From: Catenovulum adriaticum
GTDB lineage: Bacteria > Pseudomonadota > Gammaproteobacteria > Enterobacterales > Alteromonadaceae
NCBI RefSeq assembly: GCF_026725475.1
Contig: NZ_CP109966.1
Span: forward strand, 1-64,000
DNA: 64,000 nucleotides
Direction: 5' to 3'
This document shows positions 17,331-25,490 of the stretch, piece after piece. Position 1 is the stretch's first letter, and every line of letters begins with the position of its first letter. The position numbers and the translations under genes were made by a program. The notes beneath the pieces are model-generated. The model did not search any database and was not told the DNA's origin. It worked only from the letters and a program-made list of their open reading frames with translations.

Positions 17331-18797
17331 ATGAAAACTTTATTGATGGCAGCTTTGCTGCTTTTACTTAACACAACGGCCCAGGCCAATTTACGCTATA
17401 ATGAGGTCACGCAAAAATCATCACATAATAGTTACTCACGTGACGAAGGTATTTTGGACCAACTGGTTTTTCATCGTATACGTTCCATTGAGTTTGATCT
17501 GTTTCGCGGTAAAATTGGCCGAGCTGGCATTTCAAGAGACTGGTATGTTTATCACACACCCGTGTTTGATACAGGTACAAACTGCGATAAGTTCAGCAAC
17601 TGTTTACGTGAGTTACAAATTTTTGATCAGCAAATTCCACAACATGAAGTCGTAACCGTTTGGTTTGATATTAAAGATGGTTTTTCTAGCGGTCAAACTG
17701 CGCAAGATCTAGATAATCTCATTAAAAGCTACATTAATCCCAACGATATTCTAAAACCAAGTGATTTATACAACGCGTGTCCAAACGCAAATAATTTAAA
17801 GCAAGCGGTAACGGGCAGTTGCAATTGGCCAACGTTAAGTAGCCTCAAAGGCAAATGGATGTTTGTAATCACAGACCCCAGTTATGCCGATGGCCGTTCA
17901 AATCGCCTTGGCTTTACTTCGGCTAGTGTTGATAGCAATAGTGATGTGGATAGCTCAAGTAAAATATTTTTTAATACCGATAATACTAGCCAATCGTTAG
18001 GGCGTCATATTCACATCAACAATTTTGTTAGCCGTCGTTATGTGGTGAACAATTCAAGCGGATTTATCAACGCAAAAAACGCTTGGGTTCATCATATTGC
18101 AACAGATAAAGTCAATTATGTACAAGATACTTGGGCTAAAACCCATAATAGTTATGGGTACCCATTCACTTGTATTAATCGAAATTGCAGTTCTAATCAA
18201 GAATCCGATTCGATTATTGGCATTAAAGTCAACTCTGAAGACATTTGGGGAAGCCAAGATCATTTTAGTTTTCAGTATCAAAATAAAGGCACGGCTAATG
18301 GTCGATGGCAAACCGCCATTAACGTCCCGAGTAGTCATGTTGATAAATTTGCCAAAGGTTGCGTGATGGCGCGGGCAGCATTGTCGGATGATAGTCCATA
18401 TTTTGCAGTTTGCCGCTTGGCCGATAATAATAAATTGGCAGTGCAGTATCGTGATTATTACGGCAATAATTCAGGTTCGAAAAACGTTACGATTAGCGAT
18501 GCGTCGGGTATTGCGCAGGAAGATTTAACCTATGTGAAAATGGATGTGTATGACAATGGTCAATGTGTATTAGGGCAGGGCTCGCGCGACGGCATTAGCT
18601 GGACAACTATTATGAGTCGTTGTTTTTCATACAGTCTTAAATACCAAGGTTTAGCGGCGAGCTCACACGGCAATAATAAAGTGAAAGTTTTGTTCTCTAA
18701 CCTACGTTATTGGAACAATACGTTAAGCTCAGGCCAATTTACGCTGGAAAACATTGGCACGGTTCGTTCTGCGTCTGGTTTTCAAGGGAGTTTTTAG
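17331..18797 (+). CDS. Secreted phosphatidylinositol-specific phospholipase C-like protein
   Basis: A 488-residue exported protein. A signal peptide (1-19, ending AQA) is followed by a PI-PLC X-like TIM barrel (about 20-280). The SSHNSY segment gives the first catalytic His (H32), SIEFDLF the acidic pair (E54, D56) and YVYHTP the second His (H75); later TVWFDIKDG and WMFVITDP are strand ends typical of the fold. The length and Ca2+-type acidic residues suggest the Ca2+-dependent phosphodiesterase branch. The C-terminal about 190 residues form a beta-sandwich resembling DUF1349/LamG-like domains. It should split glycerophosphoinositides or phosphatidylinositol and so feed inositol phosphates to phosphatases. 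Carries both a Pho-box-like site and the shared ECF motif. Confidence 0.82.
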   Translation: MKTLLMAALLLLLNTTAQANLRYNEVTQKSSHNSYSRDEGILDQLVFHRIRSIEFDLFRGKIGRAGISRDWYVYHTPVFDTGTNCDKFSNCLRELQIFDQQIPQHEVVTVWFDIKDGFSSGQTAQDLDNLIKSYINPNDILKPSDLYNACPNANNLKQAVTGSCNWPTLSSLKGKWMFVITDPSYADGRSNRLGFTSASVDSNSDVDSSSKIFFNTDNTSQSLGRHIHINNFVSRRYVVNNSSGFINAKNAWVHHIATDKVNYVQDTWAKTHNSYGYPFTCINRNCSSNQESDSIIGIKVNSEDIWGSQDHFSFQYQNKGTANGRWQTAINVPSSHVDKFAKGCVMARAALSDDSPYFAVCRLADNNKLAVQYRDYYGNNSGSKNVTISDASGIAQEDLTYVKMDVYDNGQCVLGQGSRDGISWTTIMSRCFSYSLKYQGLAASSHGNNKVKVLFSNLRYWNNTLSSGQFTLENIGTVRSASGFQGSF

Positions 18798-18901
18798 GGT
18801 TGCAGTAGCCGCTTTCGATAATATTGCGGATTGATTTTGCCCTTGTGCAAGATCCAGCCAAAGCAGGCGATTAATGTTGGGCTGTTATTATATTTTTTTT
18901 T

Positions 18902-18931
18902 ATGTCCTATTTTTAAGTTTAAATTCGTTAA
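18902..18931 (+). promoter_or_regulatory. Candidate ECF-sigma promoter of phoX
   Basis: ATGTCC, 18 bases, CGTTAA, ending 62 bases before the ATG at 18994. It matches the motif before the PI-PLC, sigma and second-receptor genes. Confidence 0.5.
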
Positions 18932-18993
18932 ATAGACATATTGTTGCTCATTTTAGATGAGTGCTTACTCAGAATGAATTATCGGAAATTTAC

Positions 18994-20355
18994 ATGCTTA
19001 CAAGAAGACAATTTACCGTCAGTATGGGGGCTTTAGCATTTGCGGGTTTAACAGGCTGTAGCCTAGGTCGCAGTAAAAGCAGTATCGTTAATAAAATGAG
19101 CAAAGGTTATGGCGCGTTAGTGTCAGACCCTAACGGTTTGCTCGATTTACCAGCTGGTTTTAGCTACAAGGTTATTTCAAAAGAAAACACGCCTATGTCG
19201 GATGGTTTGGCTGTACCTGGGCGTGCTGATGGCATGGGATGTTTTGCGTTAGATGAACAGCGTGTGGTGTTAATTCGTAATCATGAGTTACTACCTGAGC
19301 ATATTGATAAACAGCCAACTTCTATACAGCAGCACCGCTCTTTACAGGCTTACGATACTTTTGCTAATGGTATTGCGCTGCCAGGCGGCACTACATCTAT
19401 TATTTATAATGTTCAAACGCAAATGGTAGAACAAGAATTTGTTAGTTTGACAGGTACAGTGCGCAATTGTTCTGGCGGTGTTACACCTTGGAATACTTGG
19501 TTAACTTGTGAAGAAAGCGTCATTTTACCGGATGGTGATATAAGTAAAGCGCATGGCTATGTATTTGAAGTGCCAGCAACAGCAACTTCTCCAGTGGATG
19601 CTAAACCGTTAAAAGCTATGGGGCGTTTTAATCACGAGGCTGCAGTCGTTGATCCTAAAACTGGAATTGTCTATTTAACAGAAGATCGCGACGACAGTTT
19701 GTTTTATCGTTTTATACCTAAAACGTTCGGCAAATTAGCGGATGGTGGGCAGTTGCAAGCGTTAGCGATTGTTAATCAATCTAGGTTTGATAGCCGCAAC
19801 TGGGAGCGTCCAGAACTGGCGTTATTTAATTGGCAGGATGCACATTGGATTAATTTGTCTAACCCCGAAAGCCCAGATGACGATTTACGCAAACAGGGTT
19901 ACGAAAAAGGCGCAGCCTTATTTGCTCGCGGTGAGGGGATTCACTGGGCTGATAACGAGTTGTACTTTTGTTGCTCAAATGGTGGTGCAAAAAAATTAGG
20001 GCAAATTATGCGCTATCAACCATCAGCTTTTGAAGGAACAGCGCAAGAGATAAATCAGCCTGGGCGTATTCAACTCTTTTTAGAAAGTGCTGATAAATCT
20101 TTATTTGATTTTGGCGACAATTTAACGGTAACGCCGCAAGGCCATTTATTGGTTTGTGAAGATCAATATACGCTTTTTGTTGATAATCATATTCGTGGTG
20201 TCACCCCGCAAGGTGAGCTTTATGCATTTGCACGTTTACGCACACAAACAGAAACAGCCGGCGCTTGTTTTTCTCCTGATGGGCAAACTTTATTTGTTAA
20301 TATTTATTCGCCCGCAAAAACCTTAGCCATTAAAGGGCCTTGGGATAAGATTTAA
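18994..20355 (+). CDS. phoX: PhoX-family alkaline phosphatase (DUF839), Tat lipoprotein
   Basis: A 453-residue protein of the PhoX/DUF839 family. I take the ATG at 18994: the protein then opens with a twin-arginine signal (LTRRQFTVSMG) ending in the lipobox LTGC, a sensible export signal. An in-frame GTG at 18961 would add 11 residues before it. The propeller-like body has family landmarks: PAGFSYKVIS, DGMGCFAL, LIRNHEL, LPGGTTSIIYN, NCSGGVTPWNTWLTCEE, GRFNHEAAVVDP, YLTEDRDDS, and near the end LLVCEDQ and GACFSPDGQTLFVN. PhoX enzymes use Ca2+ and iron and release phosphate from many phosphomonoesters. It lies downstream of the PI-PLC gene with its own promoter motif. Confidence 0.87.
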   Translation: MLTRRQFTVSMGALAFAGLTGCSLGRSKSSIVNKMSKGYGALVSDPNGLLDLPAGFSYKVISKENTPMSDGLAVPGRADGMGCFALDEQRVVLIRNHELLPEHIDKQPTSIQQHRSLQAYDTFANGIALPGGTTSIIYNVQTQMVEQEFVSLTGTVRNCSGGVTPWNTWLTCEESVILPDGDISKAHGYVFEVPATATSPVDAKPLKAMGRFNHEAAVVDPKTGIVYLTEDRDDSLFYRFIPKTFGKLADGGQLQALAIVNQSRFDSRNWERPELALFNWQDAHWINLSNPESPDDDLRKQGYEKGAALFARGEGIHWADNELYFCCSNGGAKKLGQIMRYQPSAFEGTAQEINQPGRIQLFLESADKSLFDFGDNLTVTPQGHLLVCEDQYTLFVDNHIRGVTPQGELYAFARLRTQTETAGACFSPDGQTLFVNIYSPAKTLAIKGPWDKI

Positions 20356-20455
20356 AACATGAATGCGAAAAGCTATTTCTGTAATCCGAAAGGCCAGTGA
20401 TTGAACCTGGTGGTGATATTAAAACCGGGAGCGATAGCCAGCCAATCAAGTTTAT

Positions 20456-20487
20456 AAGATTAACGTTATTTAGGTGGCGTTAATCTT
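20456..20487. terminator. Possible terminator after phoX
   Basis: Inverted repeat AAGATTAACG and CGTTAATCTT with a 12-base loop, about 100 bases after the stop. No U-run follows, so it is weak. Confidence 0.4.
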
Positions 20488-20557
20488 GTCACAGCATAAG
20501 TTCAGTCGATGTGCGTTCTTTTTTAAACCAGCGTTATCTTAAATTATTCAAAATAAA

Positions 20558-20587
20558 TTGTCCTAATATCTCTTCACCAATCGTTAC
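20558..20587 (+). promoter_or_regulatory. Candidate ECF-sigma promoter (autoregulatory) of the sigma-factor gene
   Basis: TTGTCC, 18 bases, CGTTAC. Same motif as at three neighbouring genes. It lies 248 bases before the sigma gene start, so the transcript would have a long leader. Confidence 0.45.
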
Positions 20588-20625
20588 CTATATATCTGAC
20601 TTAAAAAGTGGCGTTTAAATCAAAG

Positions 20626-20814
20626 TTAGATACACACGCCGTCATCCCATTTGTCACAAGGTTTACGCAAAATTTGAATGTAGTCTAAGGTTTGGATGCA
20701 TTTTTTAATGGGGTGAAAAGTAAAGCCCGAAAGAGGTTGAGCTAATTCATATTGTTTTAATAAACGGTGGTCATAATGTTTGCAAATTGCTGCACCGTAT
20801 TGATGGCATAAGCG
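20626..20814 (-). pseudogene. Possible gene remnant in the leader of the sigma gene
   Basis: A 63-codon open stretch on the minus strand between stops, with no ATG or GTG start. Its translation is protein-like and Cys-containing (HQYGAAICKHYDHRLLKQYE, GFTFHPIKKCIQTLDY, PCDKWDDGVCI). It may be a truncated gene or chance. No family recognised. Confidence 0.3.
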
Positions 20815-20835
20815 TTAGCTGCTTCGTAGTTAGGA

Positions 20836-21360
20836 ATGAAGAAAAATGAAGATCAAGTTATGACAACGCATCTTGCCTTTTTTAATGCAAGTGACCTTGG
20901 CTGGAGTAAACAGCTTAAAGGTTATATTAGACGCTTTGTGCAGCAAGAATCCGATGTTGATGATATTTACCAGGATACTTGTCTTAAAATGATGGAGCTT
21001 AACCAAAAAGATCACATTCATAACTCGCAAAGTTATGCCAAGCGGGTCGCCAAAAATTTGATCATCGATCAAAGTCGCAGCGCTTTTAAGCAACACGAAG
21101 CAATGTTAGAAGAGCCAGAATGTAAAAAATCTGATTTAGACACGCTAATAGATTACCAACAGCGTTTGGTTATTTATCAAAAAATTCTAAAAGATACGCC
21201 TAGCACTCGACGCGATGTATTTGTTCGTTATCGAATCAAAGGTCAGAGCAAAGAGCAAATTTGCCAAGAAATGGGCTTGTCATTAGAAGCCGTTAATAAA
21301 CACATTACGCGCATGTTAACACACTTAAAAGCCGCTATCGCGCGTGAGCTAGAAAAATGA
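20836..21360 (+). CDS. ECF RNA polymerase sigma factor, FecI-like
   Basis: A 174-residue sigma factor with the region 2 core (ESDVDDIYQDTCLKMMEL, then SYAKRVAKNLIIDQSRS) and the region 4 helix-turn-helix (TRRDVFVRYRIKGQSKEQIC, LSLEAVNKHITRMLTHL). The order with a FecR gene 45 bases downstream and an STN-type TonB receptor after that is the classical cell-surface signalling set. An ATG at 20860 is an alternative start, because the site next to ATG 20836 (TAGGA) has no spacing. It probably recognises the TGTC(C/T)-N17/18-CGT(C/T) motif found before four transcription units here. There is no Fur-box-like sequence upstream, so iron is not the evident signal. Confidence 0.9.
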   Translation: MKKNEDQVMTTHLAFFNASDLGWSKQLKGYIRRFVQQESDVDDIYQDTCLKMMELNQKDHIHNSQSYAKRVAKNLIIDQSRSAFKQHEAMLEEPECKKSDLDTLIDYQQRLVIYQKILKDTPSTRRDVFVRYRIKGQSKEQICQEMGLSLEAVNKHITRMLTHLKAAIARELEK

Positions 21361-21405
21361 AACCGAATTTATACAGTCTAGTCCGTATGGCTTTTAGGAA
21401 GATAT

Positions 21406-22335
21406 ATGAATAAATCTGACGCAGATAAAAAACAATTTTTACAAAATGAAGAGCGTTTATTAGAGGCTATTTTATTAGATCCAGCTTTGCAAGAAGCGTT
21501 GGAAAGTGAATCTATTGTTGATGAAAAAAATAATGTTGTAGCATTAAATGCGTTTACCAGTGAGCAAAAATGCAGGCAAGCGCATGGAGGCAAGTCATCA
21601 TATTGGCGAACGTTTTCAGTCGCCGCCAGCGTACTGCTTGTAGTGGTATTTGGGCTAACATCTTTTTATAAAACCGATAATCAGCTTATTGTGCAGCAAT
21701 CGGTTAATCAGCAAGCGTATAGTTCGGGCATTGCGCAAACAAAAACAGTGACTTTAGCCGATGAAAGCGTCGTTACCTTAAATGCAGCAAGCAAAATTAA
21801 AGTGCAATACACTGAGCATCAACGCAATGTTACTTTACTTGCCGGTGAAGCTTATTTTAATGTTGCCAAAAACGTTAATAAGCCTTTTAACGTTATTACT
21901 GAAAACGGCAAAATTACCGTGTTAGGCACACAGTTTAACGTTGACCAGACCAAAGACAGCGTCGCTGTTAATGTTTATGAAGGCAAGGTTGAGGTTAGAG
22001 ATATTAATGACATACGCCAACAATTATTAGCAGGCGATAAGGTCGCTTTTACATCGGATGGTAGCGAGGCAAAGAGCCAATTTAATTTTGAAAATGGGGT
22101 AGATTGGCAGCAAGGTCAATTGCGTTTTACGAATGTTAAACTCGCACAAGTGATTGAGAAGCTAAACCGTTATGCCGAACACCCCTTGTATCTTGACCCT
22201 GTGCTTAACCACAAGTTAGTCACCGCAACCTTTAAGTTAGATGATATGGAAGGAAATATCAGTTTACTACGCGAACTATATCAACTCGATGCCCTGGTAA
22301 CAGGTAAGTCGCGCTATTTAACACCTAAAATCTAA
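21406..22335 (+). CDS. FecR-family anti-sigma factor
   Basis: A 309-residue inner-membrane regulator. A short cytosolic N-terminus (about 1-67) is followed by one membrane helix (about 68-88) and a periplasmic part with the FecR domain (KTVTLADESVVTLNAAS, VTLLAGEAYFNVAKN, PFNVITENGKITVLGTQF, VNVYEGKVEV) and a C-terminal secretin/TonB-like domain (VIEKLNRYAEHPLYLDP). It should hold the upstream sigma factor inactive until the neighbouring receptor signals substrate. The N-terminal region is shorter than in E. coli FecR and lacks an obvious DUF4880 motif. It is followed after 8 bases by the receptor gene, so they are co-transcribed. Confidence 0.9.
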   Translation: MNKSDADKKQFLQNEERLLEAILLDPALQEALESESIVDEKNNVVALNAFTSEQKCRQAHGGKSSYWRTFSVAASVLLVVVFGLTSFYKTDNQLIVQQSVNQQAYSSGIAQTKTVTLADESVVTLNAASKIKVQYTEHQRNVTLLAGEAYFNVAKNVNKPFNVITENGKITVLGTQFNVDQTKDSVAVNVYEGKVEVRDINDIRQQLLAGDKVAFTSDGSEAKSQFNFENGVDWQQGQLRFTNVKLAQVIEKLNRYAEHPLYLDPVLNHKLVTATFKLDDMEGNISLLRELYQLDALVTGKSRYLTPKI

Positions 22336-22343
22336 TGTAATAA

Positions 22344-25310
22344 ATGAAAACGAGTGTCGTTTATTGGTTGAGATTTAAACCTTCTTACCAACTCAACAAT
22401 CACATAAGGCGATTGCATGTGCTGCCTTGTGTGGCTTTAGTTTTAATATTTTTGTTGTTTATAATCATTCTGCCAGTGTTTGCTGAAGTGAATCATCCTG
22501 ATAAGACTGAGCGCGTTCAAGTAAATTTATCCGCTAATTCAATAGAACGTTCGTTAGAAAAGCTTGCAGAAATCTATAATATCGCCTTTATCGCCGATGC
22601 CTCGACGATATCTGGATTACAGCATTCGACCATTCAGGGCCACTTTACGCTTTTGCAATTGCTTAATAAACTATTTGCCGACAATGACGTTAGTGTGCAA
22701 ATCACCCAGTCAGGTGTAATTTTAAGGCCTATTGTGCAAATTCCACTCGTGGCGAAAAAACAAACTAAACCATCCATCGAAGAAATTATTATTTCCGGTA
22801 AAAGGCAATCTAACGCCATTAGCTCATTTGCCAATGCGTCTCACAACAACATGCAAAACGCACTGAACAAGCAACGCGAGTCAATCGCATTTGCTGATGA
22901 TATTGATTATGCTGGGCTCACGGCCTTGCCGACCAATAATTTGGCTGAATCGTTTCAGTATTTATCAGGTGTGAATATTTGCCGGGATTATGGTGAAGGA
23001 TTAGCTATTAGTAGCCGAGGATTGGGGCCCGATTATCATGCTACAACGCTAAATGGCCATTTACTTGCGATCAATGAAAACGTTAGAAACAGCGGACAAT
23101 CAGGACGCGTATTTCGCTTTGATGTACTGTCCGCCGCCAATATTGGTCGCGTTAACATTGCTAAAAATGGGGATGTAACCAATTTGGTCAGTGGGCTTGG
23201 AACTGCCATCAATATTCAAACTATTCAGCCGTTGAACTTAGGTAATCGAAAATTAGTGGGTGAAATTGCGTTAGATTACACGCATCGCAGCGCAGGCTAT
23301 TCACCAAAAATTAATGTGTTATCAAGCTGGGTTAACAAACAAAATAATATGGGTATCGCCCTGTCGGCAGGATTTAATGAGCGAAAAATTCAACAACAAA
23401 CATTGCAAACTTGGGAGTGGGATACAAATGGTAACAGCTATTGGCTACCCACGTTAGATTCAGACGTACTGTTACCCAGTAACCGCATGGCGATCACGCT
23501 AGAATCTGAACAGCGGAGAAATATGAATATTGGCATAGCGGGTCAATGGCAAATATCGCCAAATACTTTGCTTGGCGCTGAGTATTATCAATACCATCTT
23601 ACTTCCGAATTTAACGAACAGCGGCTGTTAGCGAGGTTAGATTCAGCCGAACAGTTGATAACGTCTTCGGTAAAAAACGATATATTAGTGGCGGCTGAGT
23701 TTAGTAATATTGAGGGAAAAAGCGCGCTAGAAACCTCAACTCGACAGCATATCAACGCCATTAGCATATTAAATTTAGACACTCGCCTTGATCAATGGCG
23801 ATTACAAAGTTCAATTGCATTTACTCGTGCAACCAGTATTACTGACAGTCCTATACGCCGAACTCGTTTGCTAAGTAACAGTCGTTCTTTTTCATACGAT
23901 ATGGGCAATCATAAGCGCGCTAAAACTCATATTTATTTTGAGGATTTTCCGCGATTGCAAACAGATTTTAGTGCGCTAGAACATGTGAGTGCGCGAATGA
24001 TAGACGTGTTAGACAAAGGAAACGCATGGCGATTGAATATTGCTCGTCAATATCCATCACAATTTATTAGTGCCAGTCGCTTTGGTTTTAACTGGCGTAA
24101 ACAACACCGTGGTTATCAACGGCAAGATTTAAAGGTAAATAAAAGCCGACTTACGCAGTATTCTACGCAATATAACTGGGTTGATGAATTTGCAGGAAAT
24201 GATTTTTTGACGGATTATTTACAGCAGCCGCCTAGCGCGGGTTGGGCGGTTCCCAGCTCTGACATACAAAGCTATTATAGCGATGATCTTATATTTGGAG
24301 AGTTGACAGACAAAGACAAGCGCAACAGCTATCGCATTGTAGATGAGGTTTCGACCTTGTTTAGCCAAATTGATTTTTCAGCAAAGAAAATAGCCAATAT
24401 AGAAGGACAATTAGGTGCGCGCTGGTACCATTGGAATAATCAAATTGAAAGCATATTTCAGTGGTCGCCTCAAGGAAACTTCACAGAGGCTCGCAGCAAA
24501 CATTATGCGTATTTGTTACCCGATTTTAAACTCAAACTGAGCTTGAGTCAGGCAATTCAACTAAAATTTTCGGCGGCTAAAAGCTTATCATTGCCCAGTT
24601 ATACAGATTTAAATCCTCGGCTAACGGTTAACTCAACCGATGGGGTATTGTTAGCCAGTGCTGGCAATCCCGATTTGCAACCTATTGAAGGGTATCAATG
24701 GGATTTAGGTAGCTATTGGTATTATGCAGATAACGCTAATGTGTATGCGGAATATTTTAAAAAACGTCTATATGGCATTATTAGCTTAGAGTCTTTTGAA
24801 CAGGAAATTGATGGTGTCGTTTATCATTTAAGTCAACCAATAAATGGCGCTGACACATGGGTGACGGGTTGGGAATTTGGGGCGAATAGCAGCTTTATGA
24901 ATGGCTTTGGTTATCAAGCCACATTGACACTCGCGCACTCTAAAACCCGTTCAACCTCGCAAGTTCAGGCTAAGCAATATAATTTAGAAGGGGTGTCACC
25001 TCTGGGGATAAACCTACACGTTTTTTACGAGGCTGAGCCTTGGTTTATGCGTCTGGGTTATAGTTACCGTGAGCACTACTTGGAAGCATTATCAACAACT
25101 GATGCGCCTGATACTTGGGTTGATGATACTCACGCGTTGCAATTATTGTTGGGTTATCAAATTAACGAACACTGCAATATATCCTTACATGGCAATAACC
25201 TATTAGCTCGACCGCTGCGCCGTTATTTAAACGCCAATGAACAAGACTCGCTAAGCAGCATCCACCATATTGATCGTAGCTGGTCGATGAGTGTTAAATT
25301 TGATTGGTAA
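22344..25310 (+). CDS. TonB-dependent transducer receptor with STN signalling domain
   Basis: A 988-residue outer-membrane receptor. A hydrophobic signal (about 27-48) precedes an STN domain (about 53-120: VNLSANSIERSLEKLAEIYN, GHFTLLQLLNKLF), which touches FecR in the periplasm. Then come a plug (about 165-310: FQYLSGVNICRDYGEG, ISSRGLGPDYHATTLNG) and a barrel ending VKFDW. The plug closely parallels that of the next gene (RGLGPNFQTTQLNG, AINENVENSGQNGRQFR versus AINENVRNSGQSGRVFR), so the two are paralogues. This one carries the signalling domain and the other does not. The ligand is unknown; the phosphatase context suggests an organophosphate. Confidence 0.88.
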   Translation: MKTSVVYWLRFKPSYQLNNHIRRLHVLPCVALVLIFLLFIIILPVFAEVNHPDKTERVQVNLSANSIERSLEKLAEIYNIAFIADASTISGLQHSTIQGHFTLLQLLNKLFADNDVSVQITQSGVILRPIVQIPLVAKKQTKPSIEEIIISGKRQSNAISSFANASHNNMQNALNKQRESIAFADDIDYAGLTALPTNNLAESFQYLSGVNICRDYGEGLAISSRGLGPDYHATTLNGHLLAINENVRNSGQSGRVFRFDVLSAANIGRVNIAKNGDVTNLVSGLGTAINIQTIQPLNLGNRKLVGEIALDYTHRSAGYSPKINVLSSWVNKQNNMGIALSAGFNERKIQQQTLQTWEWDTNGNSYWLPTLDSDVLLPSNRMAITLESEQRRNMNIGIAGQWQISPNTLLGAEYYQYHLTSEFNEQRLLARLDSAEQLITSSVKNDILVAAEFSNIEGKSALETSTRQHINAISILNLDTRLDQWRLQSSIAFTRATSITDSPIRRTRLLSNSRSFSYDMGNHKRAKTHIYFEDFPRLQTDFSALEHVSARMIDVLDKGNAWRLNIARQYPSQFISASRFGFNWRKQHRGYQRQDLKVNKSRLTQYSTQYNWVDEFAGNDFLTDYLQQPPSAGWAVPSSDIQSYYSDDLIFGELTDKDKRNSYRIVDEVSTLFSQIDFSAKKIANIEGQLGARWYHWNNQIESIFQWSPQGNFTEARSKHYAYLLPDFKLKLSLSQAIQLKFSAAKSLSLPSYTDLNPRLTVNSTDGVLLASAGNPDLQPIEGYQWDLGSYWYYADNANVYAEYFKKRLYGIISLESFEQEIDGVVYHLSQPINGADTWVTGWEFGANSSFMNGFGYQATLTLAHSKTRSTSQVQAKQYNLEGVSPLGINLHVFYEAEPWFMRLGYSYREHYLEALSTTDAPDTWVDDTHALQLLLGYQINEHCNISLHGNNLLARPLRRYLNANEQDSLSSIHHIDRSWSMSVKFDW

Positions 25311-25395
25311 TTTTTTACTCCCCACGTAAACCTAATCTAAAAGTTACGCCTAACCTAAAAAATATGAGATAGGCGTTTTCTAACTTGCCACAAAA

Positions 25396-25439
25396 CTGTC
25401 ATTATTTATTTTGTCCTTTTTTAAGTTGCTAGTCGTCTT
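25396..25439 (+). promoter_or_regulatory. Candidate ECF-sigma promoter of the second receptor, with upstream half Pho-like element
   Basis: TTGTCC at 25411, 17 bases, CGTCTT at 25434, ending 51 bases before the GTG start. CTGTCAT at 25396 starts 15 bases before TTGTCC, the same offset as TTGTCAT before TTGTCT in front of the PI-PLC gene. Only one Pho-type repeat is good here. Confidence 0.5.
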
Positions 25440-25490
25440 TGATAACGGAATCACAAAAAATTAAACGTATTCAATTTAAGGAACACTACC

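Noticed and set aside
18961..18993. GTG start for the PhoX gene
   Set aside because: It would put 11 residues before the twin-arginine motif; ATG 18994 gives a normal Tat lipoprotein signal.
20356..20835. Fur box upstream of the FecI/FecR genes
   Set aside because: No GATAAT-type 19-bp palindrome is present, so iron control is not supported.
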